From the NCBI GenBank assembly GCA_013815325.1, contig JACDGM010000040.1:1-39493 (forward strand): a DNA stretch of 39,493 nucleotides. The letters are read 5' to 3'. This stretch comes from Chthoniobacterales bacterium (GTDB taxonomy: Bacteria; Verrucomicrobiota; Verrucomicrobiia; Chthoniobacterales; UBA10450). How positions within the stretch are numbered: position 1 is the first letter of the stretch; the number at the start of each line of letters is the position of its first letter. Positions 8,065 to 15,684 of this stretch are shown one piece after another. Below the pieces are notes generated by a model, which did no database searches, was not told the origin of the DNA, and worked only from the letters and a program-made list of their open reading frames with translations. The position numbers were made by a program, and so were the translations under genes.

Positions 8065-8801
8065 TATTCCTTGATCGAATCCGCCGGCACGATCTTCACG
8101 CTCTCGAGCGCAACGCGGGAGGTCGGTTTGCTCGTCTCGCCGCTCGCGCTGCGGGCGACGGGCGTGTCGCCGATCTTGTCGAGCACGTCGAGGCCTTTGA
8201 TCAATTTGCCGAAAGCGGTGTATTGCCGGTCGAGCGAACTGGCGGTGCCGAGGCAGATGAAAAACTGGCTGCCACCGGAGTTGGGATCGGCCGAGCGCGC
8301 CATCGAGAGAACCCCGCGGACGTGCGGCCGCTCGTTGAATTCAGCGGGAATTTTATAACCTGGTCCGCCGGTGCCATACATGCTTTCATTCGACAGATCC
8401 TTTGTGTTCGGATCGCCGCCCTGGATCATGAAACCCTTGATGATGCGGTGGAATGCGGTGCCGTCGTAGAAACCTTCGCGCGCCAGTTTCTTGAAATTCT
8501 CGACCGTCTTCGGGGCCACCTCGGGCCAAAACTCCGCCACCATTTCGCCGGCGCTTGTTTTAAGCACGGCCACTTCTTTTTGATTTGTATCCATGGGCTT
8601 AGTTTCACCCGGTTTGACGGCGTCTTCCACTTTTGGTGTTTGCGCCGGGGCGGATGAGTCTTCTGACGCTGGGTTTCCTGGCGCTTGCACCGTTTGCGCG
8701 GGAGTTGCCGTCGCTTCCGGTTTTGCGGCCTCCTGACCATGCATACTGGCCAGGCCAAAGGAACAGAGGAGCAAGCCGCAGCAGAGCAACATTCGTTTCA
8801 T
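8064..8801 (-). CDS. Exported cyclophilin-type peptidyl-prolyl isomerase
   Basis: A 245-residue protein with an N-terminal export signal (MKRMLLCCGLLLCSFGLAS), a Pro/Ala/Thr-rich linker of about 60 residues, and a cyclophilin domain. Domain landmarks are TVENFKKLAREGFYDG, FHRIIKGFMIQGGDP, GVLSMAR, SGGSQFFICLG and LDRQYTAFGKLIKG, which include the catalytic Arg and the Phe/Gln core. The protein presumably folds periplasmic or outer-membrane proteins. The ATG at 8801 begins the signal peptide; an upstream in-frame ATG at 8837 would add unrelated residues. It shares the TAATG junction with aguB, an odd pairing of functions that suggests a simple transcription unit rather than a shared pathway. 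Confidence 0.9.
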   Translation of the reverse strand: MKRMLLCCGLLLCSFGLASMHGQEAAKPEATATPAQTVQAPGNPASEDSSAPAQTPKVEDAVKPGETKPMDTNQKEVAVLKTSAGEMVAEFWPEVAPKTVENFKKLAREGFYDGTAFHRIIKGFMIQGGDPNTKDLSNESMYGTGGPGYKIPAEFNERPHVRGVLSMARSADPNSGGSQFFICLGTASSLDRQYTAFGKLIKGLDVLDKIGDTPVARSASGETSKPTSRVALESVKIVPADSIKE

Positions 8802-8816
8802 GGGAGGACCAGTGGC

Positions 8817-9107
8817 ATGGAATACCTGCCCCCGCACTCGAATTTTCAGCTTCTCAGTCGTGCTGTATATCTTCGCGCTCCCCGTAAGCCCCTGCCGGCT
8901 GTAGCGTCCGCTGTCCTCGGATTGCTCTCAAGCATTCGTAAGCATGGGGAGGATGCGCTGAGGGCAGCGCAGCTACAACGGATTGCGGCGATGCTTCCCC
9001 GCGGATTGGAAGTGCATGACACGCTCGACGCAGCTCACGAACCTATCCAGGTAACGATTAGACTGGACACGGCAACCCGTCACTCTAGCTCAGGATTCCG
9101 GAAATAG
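8817..9107 (+). CDS. Possible small protein of unknown function
   Basis: A 96-codon frame beginning MEYLPPHSNFQL, with an alanine- and leucine-rich helical middle (SAVLGLLSSIRKHGEDALRA) and a charged C-terminus. A good ribosome-binding site (GGGAGG, 8802-8807) lies 9 bases before the ATG. It is divergent from the cyclophilin gene with only 15 bases between start codons, which leaves little room for two promoters. I do not recognise a family, and it could be chance. Confidence 0.3.
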   Translation: MEYLPPHSNFQLLSRAVYLRAPRKPLPAVASAVLGLLSSIRKHGEDALRAAQLQRIAAMLPRGLEVHDTLDAAHEPIQVTIRLDTATRHSSSGFRK

Positions 9108-9178
9108 GGGAAGAACAGTTACGGTTCTATCTTTCACCGATCAGCTCTTAACCTTCAACTCATTACCCACTTGCTTTC

Positions 9179-9580
9179 TTATCCTGCTAATTCTGTCTCA
9201 TCCCGCGACCTTGAATAGCGCCACCCACTCTTACTGACCCCGGCAAGCAATGGGGATGAAGAGAGTTCTGCCATTTCCGCTCGGGTAAAAGGGAACACGT
9301 CCAGAGGAACCGGAAAGTTATCGGGTAGAAAAGTGGCGACACGGTCTCGCACCGGACGGCTGGAGTGCGTCAGGACAATGAAGACATGGGCCAGGAGACT
9401 GCTCAAGACATGGCCCCAAGCTTCCAGGTGCAGACGCTGGAACAGCGCCTTGATGGCTTTCTCCGCTGCCTGCTGCGAGGCAAAGGCAGACCAATCGTAG
9501 TCCTGTGAGTCACGAGCATTGCGCGCATGGCGCAAATCTGCTTCGGCCTGTAGAAACCAGTCGCGCGCACGTTCGGCCAT
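9179..9580 (-). CDS. HEPN domain protein, apparently without its nucleotidyltransferase partner
   Basis: A 133-residue protein whose first half is a HEPN domain of the type that pairs with MNT nucleotidyltransferases (RARDWFLQAEADLRHAR, then SAFASQQAAEKAIKALF). These small helical proteins are usually encoded beside an MNT gene in a toxin-antitoxin-like pair. On both sides here I find no GSxARG...D nucleotidyltransferase motif, so this copy is orphaned or its partner has decayed. No Rx4-6H RNase motif is obvious. From residue about 60 the sequence drifts from the family consensus. The ATG at 9580 starts the domain; one at 9598 is also possible. Confidence 0.75.
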   Translation of the reverse strand: MAERARDWFLQAEADLRHARNARDSQDYDWSAFASQQAAEKAIKALFQRLHLEAWGHVLSSLLAHVFIVLTHSSRPVRDRVATFLPDNFPVPLDVFPFTRAEMAELSSSPLLAGVSKSGWRYSRSRDETELAG

Positions 9581-9599
9581 TGGCCATGCTAGGCGCACA

Positions 9600-10128
9600 A
9601 CTCGATTGGGGCAAACCTCGCAGCTGTCTACGCTTTGTGGGGCCGACGAGCGCAGCTTCTGCGCGAGAGCGGTGGCCTCACCGGAAGCCTTGTACTACTT
9701 GGGAAAACGTTGACCCGTCTGCGGAAATCTCAGGCACAAATCCGCAAGCAGCACGCGAGATAATTCCGATAAAATCAGAGAGCTCGCAGCCGCGAGTCTC
9801 TGACTCGGCGTCGACGCGCCGCTATGAGTGAGCACTGACTGCTTCTCACGCGGGTGAAGACACCCGCGCTACATCCGTTCGGCGCATAACTGGATTAGCT
9901 CGCTGCACCGCGCCAATTGTGGTCGCTCAAGCACAGCGCAACATTGACTGTAGGCGGCAACACCGAAGCCGACTTCGGAGGGGAAGCGACGGCAACGATC
10001 TCACGCTCAGCGTCGTGCCGTAACACAGGTTCCATCCGCGAATCGGATCGACTCGTCCTGGGGCGAGCCTGCACGATGAACCGCGGGCAAAAATGCCCGG
10101 TTTGGCGAAACAGTCAGGATAGCTTGTG
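9600..10128. other. Gene-poor region with small stem-loops
   Basis: About 530 bases with no convincing gene. It contains two hairpins: GCGGGTG-AAGA-CACCCGC at 9850-9867, and CGGGCA-AAAA-TGCCCG near 10083-10098. No motif copies occur between 7845 and 11211. It may be the remains of decayed sequence beside the HEPN gene. Confidence 0.4.
9850..9876. repeat. Short hairpin repeat, GGTGAAGACACC type
   Basis: A stem-loop GCGGGTG-AAGA-CACCCGC followed by GCTACATC. It is a second copy of the element at 3509-3534. Confidence 0.6.
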
Positions 10129-11094
10129 TTACAGCTTCAAATAAAGGATGCGCGTGCCGAAATCGATAATGCCGTGATTGCGCCGGAGGAACTCCGAGCC
10201 TAACAATCCCGCGACGGGTGGCGACCCGTGCAAGAGATCGCCATGAATCAGCCCGCTCAAATCCATTACTCCCACTTCCTTGCGCTTTACGAGAAAAGTG
10301 CCGACGGAAAAACGTTGTATCGTCGCCAGCTGCAAGCCGCGGTCGTCGAGATTCACCGCCCCGGAGGTGTATGGTGTGTCACGCAGCCGGAGCCGCATTT
10401 CGCGCAGGAAGGGCCGATGAATCAAGGTCGTGAACGCGCCGGTGTCGAGCATGAGTTGCGCGGCTTTGCCGTTGAGTTTGCTGTCAACGTAGAGGTTCCA
10501 GCCTTTCGTCACGCGAATGGGGATGCCGCGCCAGCCGTGGTGATCGACGCCGGGCACCGGGCCGGGCGCGTCGGGATCGAGTTTCATGATGAGAATCTGT
10601 TTCTCGCAATCGAGCACCGCCTGTGTCGGGAAAAGGATGTCGGCGCCGAGGATGCCGTCGAGCTCCTGCTCGTGAAACTCCTGAGCGGAGCGGGCGGGGC
10701 CGCTGAGGTCGATCGCGACCACCGGTTCGTCAACAAGAGTGAGTGCGCCGAGCTGCAGCCGATGCACGATCGCGACTTGGTTGAAGCCGCCGTTTATCCG
10801 CAAGCGCGGCGGCAAATCCGATGAGCCGGGCAGCGCGGTGAGCCCGAAGTGTTTGCGCCGGGTGATGGCGATCGCGCTCACCGGCGCACCGCTATCGACG
10901 CCGAGGAGCGCGGGTTTACCGTTGATGTGGGCGCGCACCAGGAGGTGATTCTGGCGCGAGCGTTCGAGCGGCAGCGCCTGGAATTGCGTATTGTCGAGGG
11001 CCGGCGGAGCGGCCAGGGCAGAAGCCGCGACGAGCAGAATGGCCAGCGCCGGGCCGAAGAGAGGAGGAACAAAGCCGGCGCCGGAGGTTTTCAC
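10129..11094 (-). CDS. Exported two-lobed retropepsin-like aspartyl protease
   Basis: A protein of about 321 residues with an N-terminal hydrophobic segment (PALAILLVAASALAAP) and two aspartyl-protease-like lobes. The first lobe has GVDSGAPVSAI and the second has LMLDTGAFTTLI; each is followed by a hydrophobic GLLGSEFL or GILGADIL block, as in bacterial retropepsin-like families. The Asp residues of both lobes are present, so a self-contained two-lobe active site is plausible. The start is uncertain: GTG at 11094 is chosen because it gives a normal signal peptide, and GTG at 11109 is an alternative. Reading further upstream would run into the divergent Liv binding-protein gene. The biological substrate is unknown. 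Confidence 0.75.
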   Translation of the reverse strand: MKTSGAGFVPPLFGPALAILLVAASALAAPPALDNTQFQALPLERSRQNHLLVRAHINGKPALLGVDSGAPVSAIAITRRKHFGLTALPGSSDLPPRLRINGGFNQVAIVHRLQLGALTLVDEPVVAIDLSGPARSAQEFHEQELDGILGADILFPTQAVLDCEKQILIMKLDPDAPGPVPGVDHHGWRGIPIRVTKGWNLYVDSKLNGKAAQLMLDTGAFTTLIHRPFLREMRLRLRDTPYTSGAVNLDDRGLQLATIQRFSVGTFLVKRKEVGVMDLSGLIHGDLLHGSPPVAGLLGSEFLRRNHGIIDFGTRILYLKL

Positions 11095-11131
11095 GCGCGA
11101 GAATAGCACGTGCGCCGCCCGGCGAAAACGC

Positions 11132-11160
11132 TTGATTCGCCTCCCGCCAGCCGCTATTCG
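11132..11160 (+). promoter_or_regulatory. Possible sigma-70-type promoter of the Liv operon
   Basis: TTGATT (11132-11137) and TATTCG (11155-11160) are separated by 17 bases and lie just upstream of the binding-protein ATG at 11174. The -10 box is poor and the leader would be very short, so this is a weak call. Confidence 0.2.
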
Positions 11161-11173
11161 GAGCGAATCGATT

Positions 11174-12349
11174 ATGTCACCTTGTTCTTCTATCGCCGGA
11201 TCTCTTACACTCGTTAGGCAATTGGGCGCGCTTTCCCTGGGCGCCGTTCTTCTCCTCTCCGCCTGCGGCAAAGGCGGAGGCGGCGCCAGCGGCGACAGCA
11301 TTCCGGTAGGTGAATACGCCTGCTTGACCGGATTGACCGCGAGCTTCGGCACGGCGTCCCATAACGGCGTCACACTGGTCATGGAAAAGGCCAACGCCAG
11401 CGGCGGCGTGCTCGGGAAAAAAATCCGGCTTATTACCGAGGACGACCAATCAAAACCGGGCGAAGCGGCGACCGCGGCGCGCAAACTCATCTCGCGCGAT
11501 CAGGTCGTGGCGCTCCTGGGCGAAATCGCATCCTCGCGCTCGCTCGAAGCTGGCCCCATTGCGCAGCAAAGTAAGATCCCGATGATTTCCCCGGGCTCGA
11601 CCAATCTGAAAGTGACGCAGATCGGCGATTACATTTTCCGGGTTTGTTTTATCGATCCGTTCCAAGGCGAGGTCATGGCGAAATTTAGCCTCAACTCGCT
11701 CCATAAGACGAAGGTCGCGGTGCTCACCGATGTACGGCAGGATTACAGCGTCGGGCTAGCCGCGGCCTACAAAGATTATTTCACGAAACATGGCGGCACG
11801 GTCGTGGCGGAGCAGAGCTACAGCTCAGGCGATCAGGATTTCAAAGCGCAACTGACCTCGATCAAGGGCGCCAATCCGGAGGCGATTTTCGTGCCTGGCT
11901 ATTACAACGAAGTCGGCCTCATCGCCCGGCAATCGCGTGAGCTCGGGATCACCGTCCCGCTCATGGGCGGCGACGGTTGGGATTCACCGACGCTCACCCA
12001 GATCGGCGGTCCGGCGATCGACGGCGATTATTTTGCGAATCATTTCTCGACCGACGACACCTCGCCGATTGTGCAAGGCTTTGTGAAAGATTACCGCGCG
12101 CATTTCCAGAAAGACCCTGATGGGATGGCCGCGCTCGGCTATGACGCCGCGGGCGTGCTCCTCGATGCGATGAAACGCGCCGGCAGCGCCGATCCGCAGA
12201 AGCTGCGCGACGCGATCGCGGCGACAAAAAAATACGAAGGCGTCACCGGCACGATTACGATCAACGAGCAGCGCAACGCCACGAAATCAGCCAAGGTGCT
12301 GACGATCAAGGACGGGAAATTTCACTACGTCGAGACGATCGCGCCGTGA
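11174..12349 (+). CDS. Branched-chain amino-acid ABC transporter substrate-binding lipoprotein
   Basis: A 391-residue periplasmic binding protein of the LivJ/LivK type I fold. The N-terminus is a lipoprotein signal with the lipobox LLLSAC and the lipidated cysteine at C31. The mature part starts with PVGEYACLTGLTASFG, followed by GVTLVMEKANASGGVLG and the DDQSKPGEAATAARKLI block typical of the family. It delivers a ligand, probably a branched-chain or other aliphatic amino acid, to the LivHMGF proteins encoded downstream. The ATG at 11174 has a GGAG at 11160-11163 and begins the signal peptide. It is the first gene of the operon. The four-helix-bundle gene separates it from livH. Confidence 0.93.
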   Translation: MSPCSSIAGSLTLVRQLGALSLGAVLLLSACGKGGGGASGDSIPVGEYACLTGLTASFGTASHNGVTLVMEKANASGGVLGKKIRLITEDDQSKPGEAATAARKLISRDQVVALLGEIASSRSLEAGPIAQQSKIPMISPGSTNLKVTQIGDYIFRVCFIDPFQGEVMAKFSLNSLHKTKVAVLTDVRQDYSVGLAAAYKDYFTKHGGTVVAEQSYSSGDQDFKAQLTSIKGANPEAIFVPGYYNEVGLIARQSRELGITVPLMGGDGWDSPTLTQIGGPAIDGDYFANHFSTDDTSPIVQGFVKDYRAHFQKDPDGMAALGYDAAGVLLDAMKRAGSADPQKLRDAIAATKKYEGVTGTITINEQRNATKSAKVLTIKDGKFHYVETIAP

Positions 12350-12368
12350 GCGGCGAAGCCGCCGCTAG

Positions 12369-12390
12369 GTTGAGAGATGAGAGTTGAGAG
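12369..12390 (+). repeat. TTGAGAG repeats before the four-helix-bundle gene
   Basis: Two copies of GTTGAGAG (12369-12376, 12383-12390) are separated by ATGAGA. They are the reverse complement of the CTCTCAA array at 12771-12798, so the intervening gene is bracketed by inverted short repeats. Confidence 0.7.
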
Positions 12391-12403
12391 ACGGAGGAAA
12401 TGC

Positions 12404-12811
12404 ATGTTCAACTTAGAAAAACTCGTCGCGTGGCAGCGAGCGATTGACTTGGCGGGTCTGATTTACTCGGAGACGAAATCCTTTCCTGATTCGGAACGTT
12501 TTGGCCTAACGAGTCAAATGCGTCGCGCTTCTGTTTCCGTTTCGTCGAATGTTGCCGAAGGAAGCTCGAGAACGTCAAAGATAGATTTCGCCCGCTTCGT
12601 GGAGATTGCTGGAGGCTCCAATTTCGAGCTGGTCTCCCAGGCGGTAATTGCAAAGCGCCAACGGTTTTTATCGGAGGTTGAGTTCACGGCGACCTACGCT
12701 GCCTGCGAAGAGGAGAGCCGGATTCTCAGCGGACTGCGGACCTCGCCTCGTAGCGGAACGCCGCTCATATCTCTCAACTCTCAACTCTCAACTCTCAACT
12801 TCCCCGCTTGA
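12404..12811 (+). CDS. Four-helix bundle protein (23S rRNA intervening-sequence / S23 family)
   Basis: A 135-residue member of the four-helix bundle family first seen in 23S rRNA intervening sequences. Typical blocks are LEKLVAWQRAIDLAGLIY, FGLTSQMRRASVSVSSNVAEG and FARFVEIAGGSNFEL. The biochemical role of the family is unknown. A strong GGAGG lies about 8 bases before the ATG at 12404. The last residues (SLNSQLSTLNFPA) are encoded by the CTCTCAA repeat array, so the original C-terminus has been extended or replaced by repeat sequence. Its stop overlaps the TTG start of livH (TTGA). Sitting between the binding-protein gene and livH, it looks like a cassette inserted into the operon without blocking downstream expression. 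Confidence 0.88.
   Translation: MFNLEKLVAWQRAIDLAGLIYSETKSFPDSERFGLTSQMRRASVSVSSNVAEGSSRTSKIDFARFVEIAGGSNFELVSQAVIAKRQRFLSEVEFTATYAACEEESRILSGLRTSPRSGTPLISLNSQLSTLNFPA
12771..12798 (+). repeat. Tandem CTCTCAA array (4 copies)
   Basis: Four exact tandem copies of the 7-mer CTCTCAA, ending 9 bases before the livH start. Arrays of this kind next to four-helix-bundle genes are, as far as I remember, recurrent in related genomes. Confidence 0.85.
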
Positions 12812-13728
12812 GCCAATTCATCCAGCAGCTCATCAACGGGCTTTCGTTAGGCTCGATCTACGCGCTCATCGCGCTCGGCTACACCATGATTTATGGCGTG
12901 CTCCGCTTTATTAACTTCGCCCACGGCGACGTCTATATGGTGGGTGCGTTTAGCGGTTATTATCTTGGGCGCTGGCTCATCAACAGCCTCGGGATGCAAT
13001 CGTCCGTCTTGCTCCTTGTCGTCGTGCTCGTCGGCGCGATGATCTTTTGCGCGCTCGCGGGTCTTGTCATCGAGCGGCTGGCTTATCGGCCGTTGCGCAA
13101 CAGCCCCCGACTTACCGTCCTCATCACGGCCATCGGCGTCTCGCTTTTTCTAGAATACTCCGGTCAGGTTTTCTTCGGCGCCGACCCGAAACCGTTTCCA
13201 GCGCTGATCCCGGACCGGCTGATTAGTTTTGGAGGACTCACTTTCACGAACAAGGGCCTGATCGTTCTTGGTGTGACGATTGTTCTCCTGATCGGGCTTA
13301 CTTTCGTGGTCCGCAAAACGAAGATGGGAATGGCGATGCGCGCGCTCTCCTTTAACCCGACGGCCTGTTCACTCATGGGGATTAACAACAACGTCATAAT
13401 TTCATTCACCTTCGGGCTCGGCTCCGCGCTTGCGGCGGCGGCGGGGATTCTTTCGTCGCTTAATTATCCCGTGATCACGCCGCTCATGGGATTGCTGCCC
13501 GGGATCAAAGCTTTCGTCGCCGCGGTCCTCGGAGGCATCGGCAACATTCCCGGGGCGGCGCTCGGCGGACTTATTCTCGGCGTCGCCGAGACGATGATCG
13601 TCGGATATGGGGATCGGATTCACGTCCCGCCGAGCTATCGCGACGCCGTCGCCTTTGTTCTGCTGATCGCGATTCTTCTTTTCAAACCCTCAGGCTTGTT
13701 AGGCAAGGGTACGGTGGAGAAGGTGTAG
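12808..13728 (+). CDS. livH: Branched-chain amino-acid ABC transporter permease LivH
   Basis: A 306-residue inner-membrane permease. The opening FIQQLINGLSLGSIYALIALGYTMIYG and RFINFAHGDVYMVGAF are diagnostic for LivH, and the EAA-type cytoplasmic loop region reads GIKAFVAAVLGGIGNIPGAAL. About eight hydrophobic segments can be seen. It pairs with LivM to form the channel. The start is TTG at 12808, within TTGA overlapping the previous stop; no ATG lies near the conserved N-terminus. Before the cassette entered, livH presumably had another translational context. The motif at 12845 is read in frame as Ser-Leu-Gly. Confidence 0.95.
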   Translation: MSQFIQQLINGLSLGSIYALIALGYTMIYGVLRFINFAHGDVYMVGAFSGYYLGRWLINSLGMQSSVLLLVVVLVGAMIFCALAGLVIERLAYRPLRNSPRLTVLITAIGVSLFLEYSGQVFFGADPKPFPALIPDRLISFGGLTFTNKGLIVLGVTIVLLIGLTFVVRKTKMGMAMRALSFNPTACSLMGINNNVIISFTFGLGSALAAAAGILSSLNYPVITPLMGLLPGIKAFVAAVLGGIGNIPGAALGGLILGVAETMIVGYGDRIHVPPSYRDAVAFVLLIAILLFKPSGLLGKGTVEKV

Positions 13729-13758
13729 GGAGATCCGTTGAGCAACCTATCCTCACGT

Positions 13759-13840
13759 TGTCATCCCGAGCAAAGTGAGGGATCTCACAAGTCACGCTCG
13801 GCGACGCTTGTGAGGTCCCTCGCTTCGCCTTGGGATGACA
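13759..13840. repeat. Long imperfect palindrome between livH and livM
   Basis: The outer arms TGTCATCCC (13759-13767) and GGGATGACA (13832-13840) and the inner arms CTCACAAG (13784-13791) and CTTGTGAG (13807-13814) pair perfectly, with further pairing between. It belongs to the GTCATCCCGAG...GAGGGATCT type of dispersed repeat found in many soil bacteria. It lies in a 168-base gap in the operon, where it could fold in the mRNA. Confidence 0.85.
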
Positions 13841-13896
13841 GGGCTTCTTGCGAGGACAAGTCCTTCGCGGTTAATGACCCTGCCTTGATCTAAGTC

Positions 13897-14922
13897 ATGA
13901 GTCTTTCTTCGCCACCAGCCGATCGTCAAAAAGGCTCCGCCTATCCCAAGCTCTGGCTCATCGCCGCGATCATCGCCAGCCTGCTCGTCTCCCAGTTCGT
14001 CCATCTCAATCCATATTTCTCGATCGTTGTCATCAACATCGGAATCAACATCATCCTGGCGGTCAGCCTGAACCTGGTGAACGGCTATACCGGCCAATTT
14101 TCGTTAGGCCACGCCGGCTTCATGGCCATCGGGGCCTACTCTGCCGCCGCCGTCACCAGCTTTGGCGGCGCCCGCTGGTTTGACTCGTTAGGCGGAGTGA
14201 ACAACGCCACGACCACGAGCCTTTTCATCGTCGCCCTCACGATCGGCGGTCTCGCCGCCGCGCTAGCCGGCCTCATCGTCGGTGTGCCCTCGCTGCGTTT
14301 GAAAGGCGATTACCTCGCCATCGCCACGCTGGGCTTTGGCGAAATCATCCGGGTCATTATCCAGAACACCGAGACGATGGGTGGCTCGCGCGGCTTCTCT
14401 GTCTCCGGAATTTACACCACGATTTTTTGGACCTACACGGTCGCGGCCATCACGGTTTACGTCGTCGTGAATCTGGTCAATTCCGCCTACGGCCGCGGAT
14501 TTCTTACCGTGCGTGACGACGAGATCGCGGCCGAAGCGATTGGCGTGAACACGACGAAATACAAAGTCGTCGCCTTCGTCCTCGCATCTTTCTTTGCCGG
14601 CATCGCGGGCGGGCTCTACGCGCACTTCATCGGCTACCTCACTCCCGAAGGCTTTGGGTTCATGAAGTCAATCGAAATCATCGTGATGGTGATCCTTGGC
14701 GGTATGGGCAACACCGTCGGCGTCATTTTTGCAGCGGTCCTGCTGACGATTTTGCCCGAGGTCCTGCGGCCGGTGCAGGAATACCGCATGGTCATCTATT
14801 CGCTCATGCTCATCATTCTGATGTTGACGCGGCCGCAGGGGCTTTTCGGCGGCATCACTTGGCGCCGACCCGCCTGGCTGCGGAAGAAAAGGACTCCGGT
14901 CGAAGATGGAAACCCTGCTTGA
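13897..14922 (+). CDS. livM: Branched-chain amino-acid ABC transporter permease LivM
   Basis: A 341-residue inner-membrane permease. NIILAVSLNLVNGYTGQFSLGHAGFMAIGAY is characteristic of LivM, as are LKGDYLAIATLGFGEIIRVI and the coupling-loop block SIEIIVMVILGGMGNTVG. About nine or ten membrane segments are visible after a short charged N-terminus. The ATG at 13897 follows the palindrome. The 3' end overlaps livG by 17 bases, which indicates coupled translation. Two motif copies (14102, 14186) encode Ser-Leu-Gly, the first of them in the family's conserved FSLGHAG. Confidence 0.95.
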   Translation: MSLSSPPADRQKGSAYPKLWLIAAIIASLLVSQFVHLNPYFSIVVINIGINIILAVSLNLVNGYTGQFSLGHAGFMAIGAYSAAAVTSFGGARWFDSLGGVNNATTTSLFIVALTIGGLAAALAGLIVGVPSLRLKGDYLAIATLGFGEIIRVIIQNTETMGGSRGFSVSGIYTTIFWTYTVAAITVYVVVNLVNSAYGRGFLTVRDDEIAAEAIGVNTTKYKVVAFVLASFFAGIAGGLYAHFIGYLTPEGFGFMKSIEIIVMVILGGMGNTVGVIFAAVLLTILPEVLRPVQEYRMVIYSLMLIILMLTRPQGLFGGITWRRPAWLRKKRTPVEDGNPA

Positions 14923-15682
14923 TCTGCGGGAATGCACGGTGCAATTCGGCGGCCTGACCGCCGTCTCCGCGCTCTCGCTGCAAATCGGGCCTAACGATCT
15001 CGTGGGATTGATCGGCCCCAACGGCGCCGGCAAGACTACGGTCTTCAACGTTATCACCGGGATTTACACGCCGACCTCGGGCACGATCACGCTCGCGGGC
15101 AACTCGATTGTCGGCCGGAAAGCTTCCGCGATCGCCGCTCGCGGCATCGCGCGTACCTTCCAAAACATCCGTCTTTTCCCTTCGCTGAGCGTTTACGACA
15201 ACGTCCGCGCTGCCTTCACCATGCGCCTGCGGCACGGCATCGCGCACGCGCTTTGGCGGGGGAAGCCGTTCCTGAAGGAAGAGCGCGAGATTAAGGAACA
15301 AGTCCTGGAAATTCTCGCCATCTTCCAACTGGAAAAGGCGAGAAAAGTATCCTGCAAAAGTTTGTCCTACGGTGACCAGCGCCGGCTCGAGATCGTTAGG
15401 GCATTGGCCACGCGGCCGAAGCTCCTCTTGCTCGACGAACCGGCGGCCGGGATGAATCCGCGCGAAAAAGGTGACCTCATGAAACTGATCCAGTTCGTGA
15501 AGCAGAAATTCAGCATCGCGGTTCTGCTCGTGGAGCACGACATGAAGGTGGTGATGGGCATTTGCCAGCGCATCGCGGTGCTCGATTACGGAGTAAAGAT
15601 CGCGGAAGGAACACCGGCGGAAATCCAAAAGAACCCGAAAGTGATCGAGGCTTATTTGGGGGAAGAAACGGTTAAAGCCTAA
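14906..15682 (+). CDS. livG: Branched-chain amino-acid ABC transporter ATPase LivG
   Basis: A 258-residue ATP-binding protein. Walker A is GPNGAGKTT, the signature is LSYGDQRRLEI, Walker B is LLLLDEPAAGMNP, and the H-loop follows in VLLVEHDM. The IARTFQNIRLFPSLSVYDNV block distinguishes LivG from LivF. It overlaps the end of livM. Its TAA stop (15680-15682) lies inside a GCCTAACGA motif, and livF starts two bases later. The motif copies at 14990 and 15394 are read in different frames. Confidence 0.95.
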   Translation: METLLDLRECTVQFGGLTAVSALSLQIGPNDLVGLIGPNGAGKTTVFNVITGIYTPTSGTITLAGNSIVGRKASAIAARGIARTFQNIRLFPSLSVYDNVRAAFTMRLRHGIAHALWRGKPFLKEEREIKEQVLEILAIFQLEKARKVSCKSLSYGDQRRLEIVRALATRPKLLLLDEPAAGMNPREKGDLMKLIQFVKQKFSIAVLLVEHDMKVVMGICQRIAVLDYGVKIAEGTPAEIQKNPKVIEAYLGEETVKA

Positions 15683-15684
15683 CG

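Noticed and set aside
12771..12798. A CRISPR array at the CTCTCAA repeats
   Set aside because: Units are 7 bases, contiguous, without spacers, and no cas gene is present.
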